Shown: piece by piece, positions 1-8,160 of the stretch
Layout: the number at the start of each line of letters is the position of its first letter
How positions within the stretch are numbered: position 1 is the first letter of the stretch
NCBI GenBank assembly: GCA_002440825.1
Contig: DJVH01000080.1
Span: forward strand, 25,847 to 89,846
DNA length: 64,000 bases
DNA from: Bacteriovoracaceae bacterium UBA6261
GTDB lineage: Bacteria; Bdellovibrionota; Bacteriovoracia; Bacteriovoracales; Bacteriovoracaceae
Direction: 5' to 3'
Program-made: the position numbers and the translations under genes
The notes under the pieces: generated by a model
What the model saw: the letters and a program-made list of their open reading frames with translations, nothing else
The model's database searches: none
What the model was told of the DNA's origin: nothing

Positions 1-1135
1 ACATTACTGTGAACATGTTTGTCGGGATACCAAGAGCGCGGTAGATGATTCCAGAGTAGAAGTCTACGTTTGGATAAAGATTGCGTGACTTGAAGTAGTC
101 ATCAGCAAGGGCTTCTTGCTCAAGACCTTTAGCAATGTCCAGAAGAGAATCTTTAATTCCAAGTTGAGAAAGAACTGAATCACACGCTTTCTTGATGATT
201 TTCGCACGTGGATCGAAGTTCTTATAAACTCTGTGACCAAAGCCCATAAGTTTGAATGTATCGTTTTTATCTTTTGCGCGTGCCAGAGCTTTGTGAGCGT
301 CGCCGCCAGATTTTTGAATATCTTCCAACATCTCAAGAACTTCTTGGTTAGCTCCACCGTGAAGTGGTCCCCAAAGAGCATCAATACCAGCTGAAATAGA
401 CGCGAAGATTGAAGCGTTCGAGCTTCCTACAACTCTTACAGTTGATGTTGAACAGTTTTGTTCGTGATCAGCGTGAAGGATAAGAAGAACGTCCAGGGCC
501 TTTGCTACGTCTTTGTTTGCTTTCATGCCCATCATGTTGATGAAGTCTTCGCAGTATGAAAGAGCTGGATTAGAAGCTACCATCGCCTGGCCTTGACCAT
601 TTCTGTGAATAGCTGCTGTGATGATTTTGAATTGTCCAAGCATTAGAGCGAAGATTTCATCTTTTTGCTCCATTGTCGGATTTGGATTGTTGAGTTCAGG
701 GTAGTGTCCTGAAAGCGCAACTGTTACTGCTGAAGCAATCGCCATCGGGTGAGTTGTCTTCGGCATAATTTCGATCATTTTTGTGATGTACTCTGGAAGC
801 TTTGAGTAAGAAGCCACTTTCTTTTCAAACGCTGAAAGTTCAGCAGCTGATGGTAGTTTTCCCCAGTTTAAAAGGTAAGCTACTTCAATGAATGATGATT
901 TTTCTGCAAGCTGTTCAATTGGATATCCACGGTAACGAAGAATTCCAAGCTCACCATCCAGAAATGTAACAGCTGAAGCACATGAACCAGTATTTAAAAA
1001 TCCGTGATCGATTGTAATGCATCCTGTGTCTGCGCGAAGTTTAGAGATGTCGATCGCTTTTTCGTTTTCAGTTCCTACGTAAACCGGATACTCAAACGTT
1101 TTGCCATCAACTTCGATTTTTGCCTTAAGAGACAT
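1..1135 (-). CDS. gltA: Citrate synthase (3' end cut by the window edge)
   Basis: Condenses oxaloacetate and acetyl-CoA to citrate in the cytoplasm, the entry step of the TCA cycle. The first 378 residues are visible; about 50 C-terminal residues lie outside the window. The family signatures are present: HADHEQNCSTSTVR near residue 221, GPLHGGAN with catalytic His259, GFGHRVYKNFDPR with His301, and the catalytic Asp near 358 in NVDFYSG. The start is the ATG at 1135, preceded by a strong GGAGGA ribosome binding site. Length and the N-terminal beta domain match the hexameric, NADH-sensitive type II enzymes, though allostery cannot be read from sequence alone. Repeated CTGTC words lie upstream (1195-1246). 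Confidence 0.97.
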   Translation of the reverse strand, partial: MSLKAKIEVDGKTFEYPVYVGTENEKAIDISKLRADTGCITIDHGFLNTGSCASAVTFLDGELGILRYRGYPIEQLAEKSSFIEVAYLLNWGKLPSAAELSAFEKKVASYSKLPEYITKMIEIMPKTTHPMAIASAVTVALSGHYPELNNPNPTMEQKDEIFALMLGQFKIITAAIHRNGQGQAMVASNPALSYCEDFINMMGMKANKDVAKALDVLLILHADHEQNCSTSTVRVVGSSNASIFASISAGIDALWGPLHGGANQEVLEMLEDIQKSGGDAHKALARAKDKNDTFKLMGFGHRVYKNFDPRAKIIKKACDSVLSQLGIKDSLLDIAKGLEQEALADDYFKSRNLYPNVDFYSGIIYRALGIPTNMFTVM

Positions 1136-1194
1136 ATGGTTCCTCCAATGAAATGGTCATAAAAAATGGATAAAAAAAGTTCCTAAAAAATACG

Positions 1195-1246
1195 CCTGTC
1201 TAAAAAACCTGTCCATGACAAAGATTATGAAATCCTGTCATCTGTC
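1195..1246. promoter_or_regulatory. Cluster of CTGTC direct repeats upstream of gltA
   Basis: CCTGTC occurs at 1195-1200, 1208-1213 and 1234-1239, and CTGTC again at 1242-1246, within the 110-base gap between the pyrE stop and the gltA start. Such direct repeats in a promoter region could be a regulator site. No regulator is assigned and the spacing (13, 26 and 8 bases) is not regular. Confidence 0.3.
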
Positions 1247-1877
1247 ATATTAAATTATTCGACCAACCTTTCGGATCAGCGTGCCAATCATTGAGCAGTT
1301 TTTTCCCTTCTGCACTGATAAATTGTAACTCGAGGGCCGCTTCAACGATATGTTCAAAGTCTGTCAGAGAAAAAAGATTTAGGGACAACTCTTTTAGTCG
1401 CTTACTGGCCTCCTGCATCTGATAATCCACGATGCATAAACAACAGCTGGCAACCAATCCAGCGTCCTTTACTCCCATCATAGCCTCTGAAAGAGAGGAC
1501 CCCTGATTGACCAAATCTTCGACAAGAATGACAGACTGATTAGCTTTATAATCCCCTTCCACCTGATTTTTCTTCCCGTGCTCTTTTGGCTTGGGACGCA
1601 CGTATACCATCGGTGCCTTGATCCTATCGGCAATCATGGCCGCGTGAGGAATCCCTGCAGTTGCAATGCCCCCGATCAGGTCAAAATCCAGTTGGTGCTG
1701 GCGGATTGTGGTGATGAAGGCCTCGATAATCTGATCTCTGAATTCCACATGGGAAAGAATGAGCCGATTATCGCAGTAAATAGGTCCTTTTAGGCCCGAA
1801 GCGTAAGTAAAGGGATTTTGCGGTTGTAGCTTTACACACCCCTTGTTGATAAGGGCCTTGGCGATATCCAGTTTCAT
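1245..1877 (-). CDS. pyrE: Orotate phosphoribosyltransferase
   Basis: Transfers phosphoribose from PRPP to orotate, giving OMP in pyrimidine synthesis. The 210 residues match the family length. The PRPP loop is ILVEDLVNQGSS (117-128), with the acidic pair E120-D121; the mobile catalytic loop is RPKPKEHGKKNQVEG (94-108). N-terminal FTYASGLKGPIYCDNR fits the orotate site. The start at 1877 has AAGGA upstream. It reads toward gltA and is divergent from the HD-GYP-like gene. The loop has VNQGSS where the family often has ISTGGS, a mild divergence. Confidence 0.93.
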   Translation of the reverse strand: MKLDIAKALINKGCVKLQPQNPFTYASGLKGPIYCDNRLILSHVEFRDQIIEAFITTIRQHQLDFDLIGGIATAGIPHAAMIADRIKAPMVYVRPKPKEHGKKNQVEGDYKANQSVILVEDLVNQGSSLSEAMMGVKDAGLVASCCLCIVDYQMQEASKRLKELSLNLFSLTDFEHIVEAALELQFISAEGKKLLNDWHADPKGWSNNLI

Positions 1878-2021
1878 GGCGGTAATCCTTGGGTGAATGA
1901 CTCTCCTATTGTGCTTAAGCAGACTTGTTTTTTCCAGAAAAAAACTCGCAAAAAAACTCCCAAAAATTCTTTTTCAGGTAAAATTTTAAGAAGCATTTTC
2001 ATTAATAATACGAAGGATACT

Positions 2022-3389
2022 TTGAAAGTTTTATTTATAGGACATAACGACGAAATTAACGGGCCTTTGAAGAAGCTCACGATGGCCAATTTTCCCAAAA
2101 TCAAATTGGTGGAAGTGGTCGATACCGACAAGCTCATGGACATGATGACCAACGACGGCCCCTTTTCGTTTGTTCTGATGGTTATCGACAATAAACTGTT
2201 TAACGTTTCTGAACTTTACGCGAGCATTACAGATACATTGGGCCAACGCCCTTTTGTCTTTGTGGGCTCTCCTGCTTCCATGAAATCCTACATCACTCCG
2301 GACATACTGAAAGCAACAGACACGAGTTTTATGGTGGAAACTCCCCTTGCTCCGGATGAATATAAAAAGGCCATTCAGGCTTCACTCGATTGGGTTAAGA
2401 AAGAAGAATTTGAAGAATCCATTCTTGAATTCACAAAAGACGATCTTCACAAAATGCGCTTGCGCAATTTTTATCTTTTCGAACAGCTTCCTTATGATGT
2501 TTATATCGAACTGACTCCCACCAAATATGGAAAAGTCATTTCCAAAAATAAACCTTACTCTCATCAATTGATGCAGAATTATTCCCGCAAAAATATCAAA
2601 TTTCTCTATCTGAGAAAAGATGAGCATTTGAAATTTCTTGATACTTCCATCAAAAATCTTCTGAAAATTTACGAAGCTCGTCTGACCGAAAGAAAAAAAT
2701 ATCTACTGCTGCATTTGAAAACGGTTTTTTTCATTCATCAGTTTATTAAAACTTTGAGCGTTTCTGAAGAAGTGGTGAAACTGACCAATCACTTCATTGA
2801 CAGCGTCAGAGAAATTGTCAAAACAACAGACAATATTTCAGATCTTATCAATTCCGTCATGGAAAGCCATAACATGACATTTGCCGAGCACAGTCTGATC
2901 AGCTCTTATCTGTGCGAGAGCATTCTCTACAATATGGGTTGGAATGCAGATATGTCGCGGGATAAACTGATTCTCGCTTCTCTTCTTCAGGACATCGGAC
3001 TGTCGAATGACGAGATGATAAAAATCCGTTCATTGAATGATCCGAATTTCAAAATGCTTGCAGAAGAAGAACAGAATGAATTCAAAAATCACCCGACGAA
3101 GGCTGCTCAAATATCCATGTTTTTCAGCGGATTTTCTGATGTGGATTTTATTCTCAATGAACAACATGAACATCCAACCGGCGATGGTTTCCCCAAAGGA
3201 TTAAACTCTTCCGGACTCACAACCATTTCCTGTATATTTATTATTGCAAGCAACTTTGCCTCACGACTGGCCCAGACAGGTAATTCCGCGACGGCTTATA
3301 AAGAAATCCTTGGAAGCATGAAGCGCATCTATAATACGGGGAACTTCAAAGACCCGCTTCGCGCACTTGAAAAATCATTAAAAAAATAA
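2022..3389 (+). CDS. Degenerate HD-GYP domain protein with receiver-like N terminus
   Basis: A 455-residue protein with an N-terminal receiver-like segment (MKVLFIGHNDE...) and a C-terminal HD-GYP-like domain. HD-GYP proteins hydrolyse cyclic di-GMP, but here the signature is worn: the HD pair reads QDIG (323-326) and the second motif reads QHEHPTGDGFP (381-391) instead of HHExxDGxGYP. Other metal-ligand positions (H290, H357, H382) remain. The frame is open from 1893, but the TTG at 2022 is preferred because it follows an AAGGA site and begins exactly at the beta1 strand of the receiver fold. Activity may be altered or lost, leaving a binding role. It converges with its likely paralogue at 3391, one base apart. 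Confidence 0.75.
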   Translation: MKVLFIGHNDEINGPLKKLTMANFPKIKLVEVVDTDKLMDMMTNDGPFSFVLMVIDNKLFNVSELYASITDTLGQRPFVFVGSPASMKSYITPDILKATDTSFMVETPLAPDEYKKAIQASLDWVKKEEFEESILEFTKDDLHKMRLRNFYLFEQLPYDVYIELTPTKYGKVISKNKPYSHQLMQNYSRKNIKFLYLRKDEHLKFLDTSIKNLLKIYEARLTERKKYLLLHLKTVFFIHQFIKTLSVSEEVVKLTNHFIDSVREIVKTTDNISDLINSVMESHNMTFAEHSLISSYLCESILYNMGWNADMSRDKLILASLLQDIGLSNDEMIKIRSLNDPNFKMLAEEEQNEFKNHPTKAAQISMFFSGFSDVDFILNEQHEHPTGDGFPKGLNSSGLTTISCIFIIASNFASRLAQTGNSATAYKEILGSMKRIYNTGNFKDPLRALEKSLKK

Positions 3390-3390
3390 A

Positions 3391-4761
3391 TTATAATTTG
3401 ATTGTTTCGAGAGTATCGACAATTTTTTTGTAAGTGCTCTTACTGAATTTTTCTTTAAGCTGAGCAATGATTTGTTTCATATTGATTTGATAATTGGCAT
3501 CAGTATCTTTTCCCTTCATATACTCTTCAACAAACGCCTCAGAAATCAAAACAATTTTAGAAAGAGGAGAAACATCATCTTTAAAATCGATGGCGAATCC
3601 TATTCCATTGGTCATTCCATGGTGTTGCTTAATAAGCAAATCGGCCCCCATCGGAGCGCGCTTGTAGCTGATCACAACTTCTGCTGCCAGTCTGGCATGA
3701 TTAAGCACAACTTCTTTTTCTTTTTCACCCAGTTCTTCACTAAACAGAAGATCTTCTTCATACTTCAAGCCTGGATGTTTGGCATAAATCGGCGCGAGCA
3801 TGATGTCGTGAAAGAAAAGGACAAAGTTAATTTTCTCAAGCTGCGCTTCTCCACCCCACGAAACATTTTTTACAATGTGAGAAGCTACGTAAGAGGCCAG
3901 AATAGAATGGGTGTAAATATAACCGCCTTTATTGGATAAAAGCAGCTGAAGTAAGGCCTTAAGACCGGGTGTATCCTTCGCCATATCTTCCATCGCTTTC
4001 GTACAAACTTCAGCAATGGCCATGACATCTTGAGCGACTTCAGGAGTAAGACAAAATTCCGATGCAGCAAAATCAAATCCAGCTTGAAGCGCTTTTGATC
4101 TTTCTATAATACCTGCATTGGCCGTACTTTTAATAAAGTCACAGATAATGGCCGAAACTTGATTGATGATGAGCAATCGATCCAGTCGATTGACATACAA
4201 ATGAGTGATTCCTTCATCAAAAAATTTTTTCAAAACACCTTTTAAATCACTTCCCTTCTTGGCAATCATCGTGAAGTTCATTTCTTCGCCGGTTTTCTTC
4301 AGCTGGATGTAAACGGGACAAGGAGCTTCACGCAACTTCATCAGAAACTCAGTGTCGACAGCATAGAATTCCGGTACATTCAGATTCGCCATTGATTTTG
4401 CCGTTACCTGTAAAATTGGAGCGGCCGAACGAAGAAGATTCTGCAAATTATAAGAAGTCGGTACAACAAGGATTCCTGGAATTTCTTTTTCCGGATTGCC
4501 TACGATGATCATGGGAATAGTGAGATTATTGTCATCTAAAAATTCGTGCAATGCCGCTGCGGCATCCTGACCATTGATCATTGTCGTCGCGACAATCAAA
4601 TCAAAAGATTTTTCATTTTCTTTGATTTCTTCCTGAATTTTGTGCATGGCCTTGACGGGCGTATCAGCGACAGAAACCTTAGTTCCAAGATAAACTTCCA
4701 GATTTATGGAATAAAGCTGATTTAATATTTCATTGTCTGAAACAACTAGGGTTTTTGTCAT
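3391..4761 (-). CDS. Degenerate HD-GYP domain protein, paralogue-like partner
   Basis: A 456-residue protein built like its convergent neighbour: an N-terminal receiver-like segment (MTKTLVVSDNE), a middle region with VYIQLKKTGEEM (the neighbour has VYIELTPTKYGK at the same place), and a C-terminal HD-GYP-like domain. Here the HD pair is intact (FFHDIML) but the second motif reads KQHHGMTNGIGF, so the Glu and the GYP triplet are missing. HD-GYP domains normally cleave cyclic di-GMP; this one may bind a nucleotide or act by protein contact. The ATG at 4761 has GAGGA upstream. The two genes look like an old inverted duplication, with complementary losses of active-site residues. Confidence 0.72.
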   Translation of the reverse strand: MTKTLVVSDNEILNQLYSINLEVYLGTKVSVADTPVKAMHKIQEEIKENEKSFDLIVATTMINGQDAAAALHEFLDDNNLTIPMIIVGNPEKEIPGILVVPTSYNLQNLLRSAAPILQVTAKSMANLNVPEFYAVDTEFLMKLREAPCPVYIQLKKTGEEMNFTMIAKKGSDLKGVLKKFFDEGITHLYVNRLDRLLIINQVSAIICDFIKSTANAGIIERSKALQAGFDFAASEFCLTPEVAQDVMAIAEVCTKAMEDMAKDTPGLKALLQLLLSNKGGYIYTHSILASYVASHIVKNVSWGGEAQLEKINFVLFFHDIMLAPIYAKHPGLKYEEDLLFSEELGEKEKEVVLNHARLAAEVVISYKRAPMGADLLIKQHHGMTNGIGFAIDFKDDVSPLSKIVLISEAFVEEYMKGKDTDANYQINMKQIIAQLKEKFSKSTYKKIVDTLETIKL

Positions 4762-4837
4762 TTACATCCTCTACAAAGCACTGAGAAAATGTTAGCATAC
4801 ATTTCTGTTAAGAAGACTAAATTTAATTCACAACCAA

Positions 4838-4849
4838 TTTAATCGAATT
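4838..4849 (+). promoter_or_regulatory. -10 box directly before sfsA (possible leaderless start)
   Basis: TTTAAT at 4838-4843 ends six bases before the ATG at 4850, and no purine-rich ribosome binding site is visible. If it is the -10 box, transcription would begin at or next to the start codon. The hexamer matches TATAAT at four or five positions, so support is moderate. Confidence 0.4.
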
Positions 4850-5542
4850 ATGAAATTTAAAAATCCGCTCATTAAAGGGCTTTTCAAGAAAAGATATAAA
4901 CGTTTTTTTGCTGATGTTGACGTAGATGGAGAAACTGTTGTCGCCCACACTGCCAATACTGGAAGCATGAAAACCTGTCTGGGCGAAAACTGGCCGGCCC
5001 TTCTTTCGTTCCACGATTCTCCTACCAGAAAACTAAAGTACAGCTTTGAAATGATTTTCAATGGAAAAACCTGGATAGGAATTAATACCTCTCTCACAAA
5101 CTCACTTGCCATTGAAGCCATTCAAAACGGATTGATTCCTGAACTTCTGGGTTATCGGGATTTAAAACCGGAAGCTAAAATCGGTCAGAGCAGAATTGAT
5201 ATTCTTTTATCCAACGGCGAACAGGAACAATGTTATGTCGAGGTAAAAAACGTAACGCTTGCTGATGACCAAGGTCATTGTTTATTTCCTGATGCTGTCA
5301 CGGAAAGAGGACAAAAACATCTTAGAGAATTGCAGGAATTAAAACAAAAAGGAATTCGCACAGTGATGCTTTTCATTGTCCAAAGAGAAGATGTGCATAC
5401 TTTTAAAATCGATCAATCGATTGATCCGGAGTATTCGCGGCTTTTAAAAGAAGTGATGAGCAGCGGAGTTGAAGTCCTTGTTTATCAGTGCAAACTTGAT
5501 CCTTCAGAAATCATCGTCCACAAAAAATTAAAAATCATTTAA
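4850..5542 (+). CDS. sfsA: SfsA family protein (sugar fermentation stimulation)
   Basis: A 230-residue SfsA protein, the usual family length. The N-terminal OB-like part has the family pattern HTANTGSMKTCL and the C-terminal part is PD-(D/E)XK nuclease-like, with IDILLSNGEQEQCYVEVKN (the Asp and E-x-K positions) followed by FPDAVTERGQKHLRELQEL. SfsA binds DNA in enterobacteria and was named from maltose metabolism; its true biochemical activity is not settled. The gene stands alone between convergent and divergent neighbours and ends in a strong hairpin. The only reasonable start is the ATG at 4850. Confidence 0.93.
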   Translation: MKFKNPLIKGLFKKRYKRFFADVDVDGETVVAHTANTGSMKTCLGENWPALLSFHDSPTRKLKYSFEMIFNGKTWIGINTSLTNSLAIEAIQNGLIPELLGYRDLKPEAKIGQSRIDILLSNGEQEQCYVEVKNVTLADDQGHCLFPDAVTERGQKHLRELQELKQKGIRTVMLFIVQREDVHTFKIDQSIDPEYSRLLKEVMSSGVEVLVYQCKLDPSEIIVHKKLKII

Positions 5543-5576
5543 TAAAAGACCGGTCTCCACAAACCGGTCTTTTATT
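5541..5576. terminator. Bidirectional terminator after sfsA
   Basis: A perfect 14-bp inverted repeat: AATAAAAGACCGGT (5541-5554) and ACCGGTCTTTTATT (5563-5576), with an 8-base loop. A-rich and T-rich flanks let it work for sfsA on the plus strand and for the small gene 5587-5751 on the minus strand. Confidence 0.85.
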
Positions 5577-5586
5577 AAAGTAAGAA

Positions 5587-5751
5587 TTAAGCAGCCTTTT
5601 TGTCTTTATAGGCGTTGATGTCTACGACATTACTCGTATTATTCGCCTGGGCCTGCTTACCTTGCATCAGCTTAAGATGGTTTTGCGCCTTTAATTCTTT
5701 TTTCGTAGGCTTTTTACCATGCTTGTTCTTGTTCTGGTGTTTATCACCCAT
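5587..5751 (-). CDS. Small basic hypothetical protein, 54 residues
   Basis: The frame runs from an ATG at 5751 with a strong GGGAGG site to a TAA at 5587. The product is very rich in Lys, Asn and Gln, has no Cys and no membrane segment, and starts MGDKHQNKNKHGKKPTKK; its C-terminal half ends in VVDINAYKDKKAA. It looks like a small soluble nucleic-acid or ribosome-associated protein, but no family is recognised. It lies between the sfsA terminator and the MNIO gene on the opposite strand, and shares the terminator at 5541-5576. Confidence 0.7.
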   Translation of the reverse strand: MGDKHQNKNKHGKKPTKKELKAQNHLKLMQGKQAQANNTSNVVDINAYKDKKAA

Positions 5752-5900
5752 GAGACTACCTCCCTCAAGGAACAGAATGAACTTTCTTTATGTAGAATCT
5801 GTATCGGTACTTTATGATTATACTTTAGTTTTCTTGTCGGTTAATTTCTTGACCCCATTCGCCTTGCCGAGGGCTTAACCCTCTGAAAAAATTCAAACTT

Positions 5901-6740
5901 ATGAAAAATGTTAATGGGCCGCTTTTGACCAATATTTATGGCGTAGGCTTAAGAAATGTTCACTTCAGCTATCTGGAGCAATCTCACCAGATCGCTGCGG
6001 GCTGGTTTGAGATCATTACCGAAAATTTTTTCCGGACGAAAGGACGACCAAGAACAGTTCTGGAAAAGCTAAGAAAAGACTTTCCCATTTCCTGCCATGG
6101 CGTTTCGCTCTCTATCGCTTCTTACGAAGATTTTGATTGGGTTTATTTGAATGACGTGAAAAATTTCTTTGCCGAGATTGAACCTTGTCTTATTTCCGAT
6201 CACCTTTGCTTTACCGGTCTTCGCCAGAACAATCTCCATAACCTTCTACCTTTTGCCTATAACGAAGAAAATCTTTCTCACCTCAGTTCCCGGATTCATC
6301 AGGTTCAGGAATTTTTTGGAAGAAAAATGGGATTTGAAAATCTCTCTGCCTACTTCGACTATAAAAATTCCACAATGACCGAATGGGAATTTATCAGAGA
6401 GCTTTTAAAAAAAACGGACTGCAATCTGCTTCTCGATTTAAACAACGTTTTTGTCAATTCTTATAATCATGGTTTTTCACCCGATGACTTTTTAAAAGCC
6501 ATCGACTTTGAAAAAGTTCAGCAGCTCCATATGGCCGGTTACAGTGAACGTGAAAATTTTTATTTTGATACTCACTCAAATCCTCTTTATCCCCAATTAA
6601 TTGAACTTTATAAAAAGGTTATTCATCACAGAAACGATATTCCAGTTCTCTACGAGTGGGACGAAGACATTCCAGAGTTCCCGGTTTTAGAGCAACAAAT
6701 CATCAAGCTGGCCGAAGTCAGAGCGGAGCTTTCCAAATGA
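5901..6740 (+). CDS. MNIO family protein (DUF692), BufB-like
   Basis: A 279-residue TIM-barrel protein of the multinuclear non-haem iron oxygenase family (DUF692), whose known members modify cysteine or other side chains of ribosomally made peptides, often with a DUF2063 partner. The iron-ligand motifs appear in order: CHGVSLSI, SDHLCF, FENLSAY, LLDLNNVFVN, LHMAGY, DTHS and YEWDEDIP. The next gene overlaps by four bases and encodes the DUF2063 partner. No typical precursor peptide (DUF2282 or another Cys-rich short protein) is adjacent, which is unusual. There is no clear ribosome binding site before the ATG at 5901. Confidence 0.88.
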   Translation: MKNVNGPLLTNIYGVGLRNVHFSYLEQSHQIAAGWFEIITENFFRTKGRPRTVLEKLRKDFPISCHGVSLSIASYEDFDWVYLNDVKNFFAEIEPCLISDHLCFTGLRQNNLHNLLPFAYNEENLSHLSSRIHQVQEFFGRKMGFENLSAYFDYKNSTMTEWEFIRELLKKTDCNLLLDLNNVFVNSYNHGFSPDDFLKAIDFEKVQQLHMAGYSERENFYFDTHSNPLYPQLIELYKKVIHHRNDIPVLYEWDEDIPEFPVLEQQIIKLAEVRAELSK

Positions 6741-7489
6741 ACCAGCAGGACTTTAATAAGAAATTCATTGAGTCCATCCGCAATGGTCAAAACGAGGAAG
6801 ACCTTATCGCCACGATGAAAAATTTCCCCCGACTTTCCTCTTCACGCGCTCTCGATGTTTATCGCGAAGATTATCAGGCGCGCTTGTCAGACGCTTTGAA
6901 AAACACTTTCCGCTCAGTGCATGCGATCCTTGGGGATGAAGAATTTTATCGCCTGGCCAGAAGCTACATGAATGTTTTTCCTTCCACTTTCTCTGACCTC
7001 GACGATTACGGCGATCAGATGGATGACTTTCTTTCAGGTCATTCGCTGGAAGAAGACTTTCCCTTTCTTTCCCAGCTAGCTCATTTTGAGCGCATGTTCA
7101 GAATCATTTTTCACAGCGAGGAAAGACAAGGACTCAGTGTCCTTGACCTTCAGGCGGCCCTGACGGATGAAAATGTCAGACTTCGACTCGTTTCCTCGAC
7201 GCTTGTTCTTTCTTATCACTTCTCCATTGAGAAAATTTATTCATCTTCACTCTCGGATGACGACTCTCCTTTTGATTTTCACTCTCCTCAGAATATTCTG
7301 ATGTTCAAGAAAGATGGCCTTGTCAAAATGCATTTGCTGTCAAACGATCAGAGTGAGATGCTGAAAAAATTTCATACCCCTCTTTCATTCTCAGACTGTA
7401 TCAAAATTGCCCCGGCCACAATGACTCCGGCCGAAATGCAAACCTTATTTCAGATTATAGGTCAGGAACAAATACTTCTGAAATCCTGA
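6737..7489 (+). CDS. DUF2063 family protein, MNIO partner (BufC/HvfC-like)
   Basis: A 250-residue protein starting at an ATG that overlaps the MNIO stop as ATGA, so the two are translationally coupled. The N-terminal half has the DUF2063 pattern: YREDYQARLSDALKNTFRSV, then ILGDEEFYRLARSYM and the FPSTFSDLDDYGDQ segment, then a helical region with LAHFERMFRIIFHS. In studied MNIO clusters this partner binds the precursor leader and delivers it to the enzyme. The frame stays open upstream to 6656 inside the MNIO gene, but the start at 6737 fits coupling and family length. Confidence 0.85.
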   Translation: MNQQDFNKKFIESIRNGQNEEDLIATMKNFPRLSSSRALDVYREDYQARLSDALKNTFRSVHAILGDEEFYRLARSYMNVFPSTFSDLDDYGDQMDDFLSGHSLEEDFPFLSQLAHFERMFRIIFHSEERQGLSVLDLQAALTDENVRLRLVSSTLVLSYHFSIEKIYSSSLSDDDSPFDFHSPQNILMFKKDGLVKMHLLSNDQSEMLKKFHTPLSFSDCIKIAPATMTPAEMQTLFQIIGQEQILLKS

Positions 7490-7598
7490 TGATTCTTTTT
7501 GAAGAACGGTGCAATTTGGCCCTGAGAATTCAGGCATAGTTCCTGCACAAGTCGAAATCACAAATTTTAAATATGTTTTTCACGACGGGGAGGATGAC

Positions 7599-8096
7599 AT
7601 GAAAAAATTTATTCTAGCGCTACTGGGACTCACTATTGTTGCAACAAATGTTTTTGCCAAAGAAGAAGTTCTGGCCACAATCACCAATGATGAGAACAGA
7701 GAAATTTTCAAATTTGTCGCTAATACTGATGATTCGACACAATCACTGAAGGCGTTCTTTAAAGATGATTATTTAAATGGTCAAAAAACTGAACGCGAAG
7801 TTCTTCCAACAAAAGAATTAACCAGACAAGGCGTTGTACTCGACAAACGCGGTGACCATACTGTCATTACTCTAAAAAGCCATAACTTTGATTTTGCCCG
7901 CGGTGGAACAGTTGTCATTGATACGCTCTTTAACGGTGTCACAGGTGAAAGAAGAGAATATGAAGTGGAACTTGCAAAAGATAAAAATGGCTGGAAACTT
8001 TTTAACGGCAGGATTGCAGTTTCAAAACTTCATATTGAAGTGAATAAGAAAGCTCTGATTGGTACAGTAGGTGTTAAAAATATCCGCATGGAGTAG
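7599..8096 (+). CDS. Exported hypothetical protein, 165 residues
   Basis: It starts at the ATG at 7599 behind a strong GGGGAGG site. Residues 1-20 form a Sec signal peptide (MKKFILALLGLTIVATNVFA, cleavage after the AxA-like end). The mature part is predicted beta-rich, has no cysteine, and ends KALIGTVGVKNIRME. No family is recognised. It lies 110 bases after the DUF2063 gene in the same direction and precedes a strong terminator, so it may be co-transcribed with the MNIO pair. The lack of Cys makes it an unlikely bufferin-type substrate. Confidence 0.7.
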   Translation: MKKFILALLGLTIVATNVFAKEEVLATITNDENREIFKFVANTDDSTQSLKAFFKDDYLNGQKTEREVLPTKELTRQGVVLDKRGDHTVITLKSHNFDFARGGTVVIDTLFNGVTGERREYEVELAKDKNGWKLFNGRIAVSKLHIEVNKKALIGTVGVKNIRME

Positions 8097-8123
8097 CGTA
8101 CAGCTTCCATGAGGGAAAAAACA

Positions 8124-8157
8124 GAGCGCCTGATCTCTCTCTCAGGCGCTCTTTTTT
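8124..8157. terminator. Rho-independent terminator, bidirectional
   Basis: GAGCGCCTGA (8124-8133) pairs perfectly with TCAGGCGCTC (8142-8151), followed by TTTTTT on the plus strand; the minus strand also ends in a T run (A run at 8117-8121). It serves the convergent genes ending at 8096 and 8161. Confidence 0.9.
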
Positions 8158-8160
8158 ATC

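Noticed and set aside
3472..3939. Plus-strand frame of 155 codons
   Set aside because: It is the antisense of the HD-GYP-like gene 3391-4761, with biased composition and no start site.
5615..5878. Plus-strand frame of 87 codons before the MNIO gene, considered as a precursor peptide
   Set aside because: It is hydrophobic with no Cys arrangement seen in known precursors, overlaps the small minus-strand gene and has no ribosome site.
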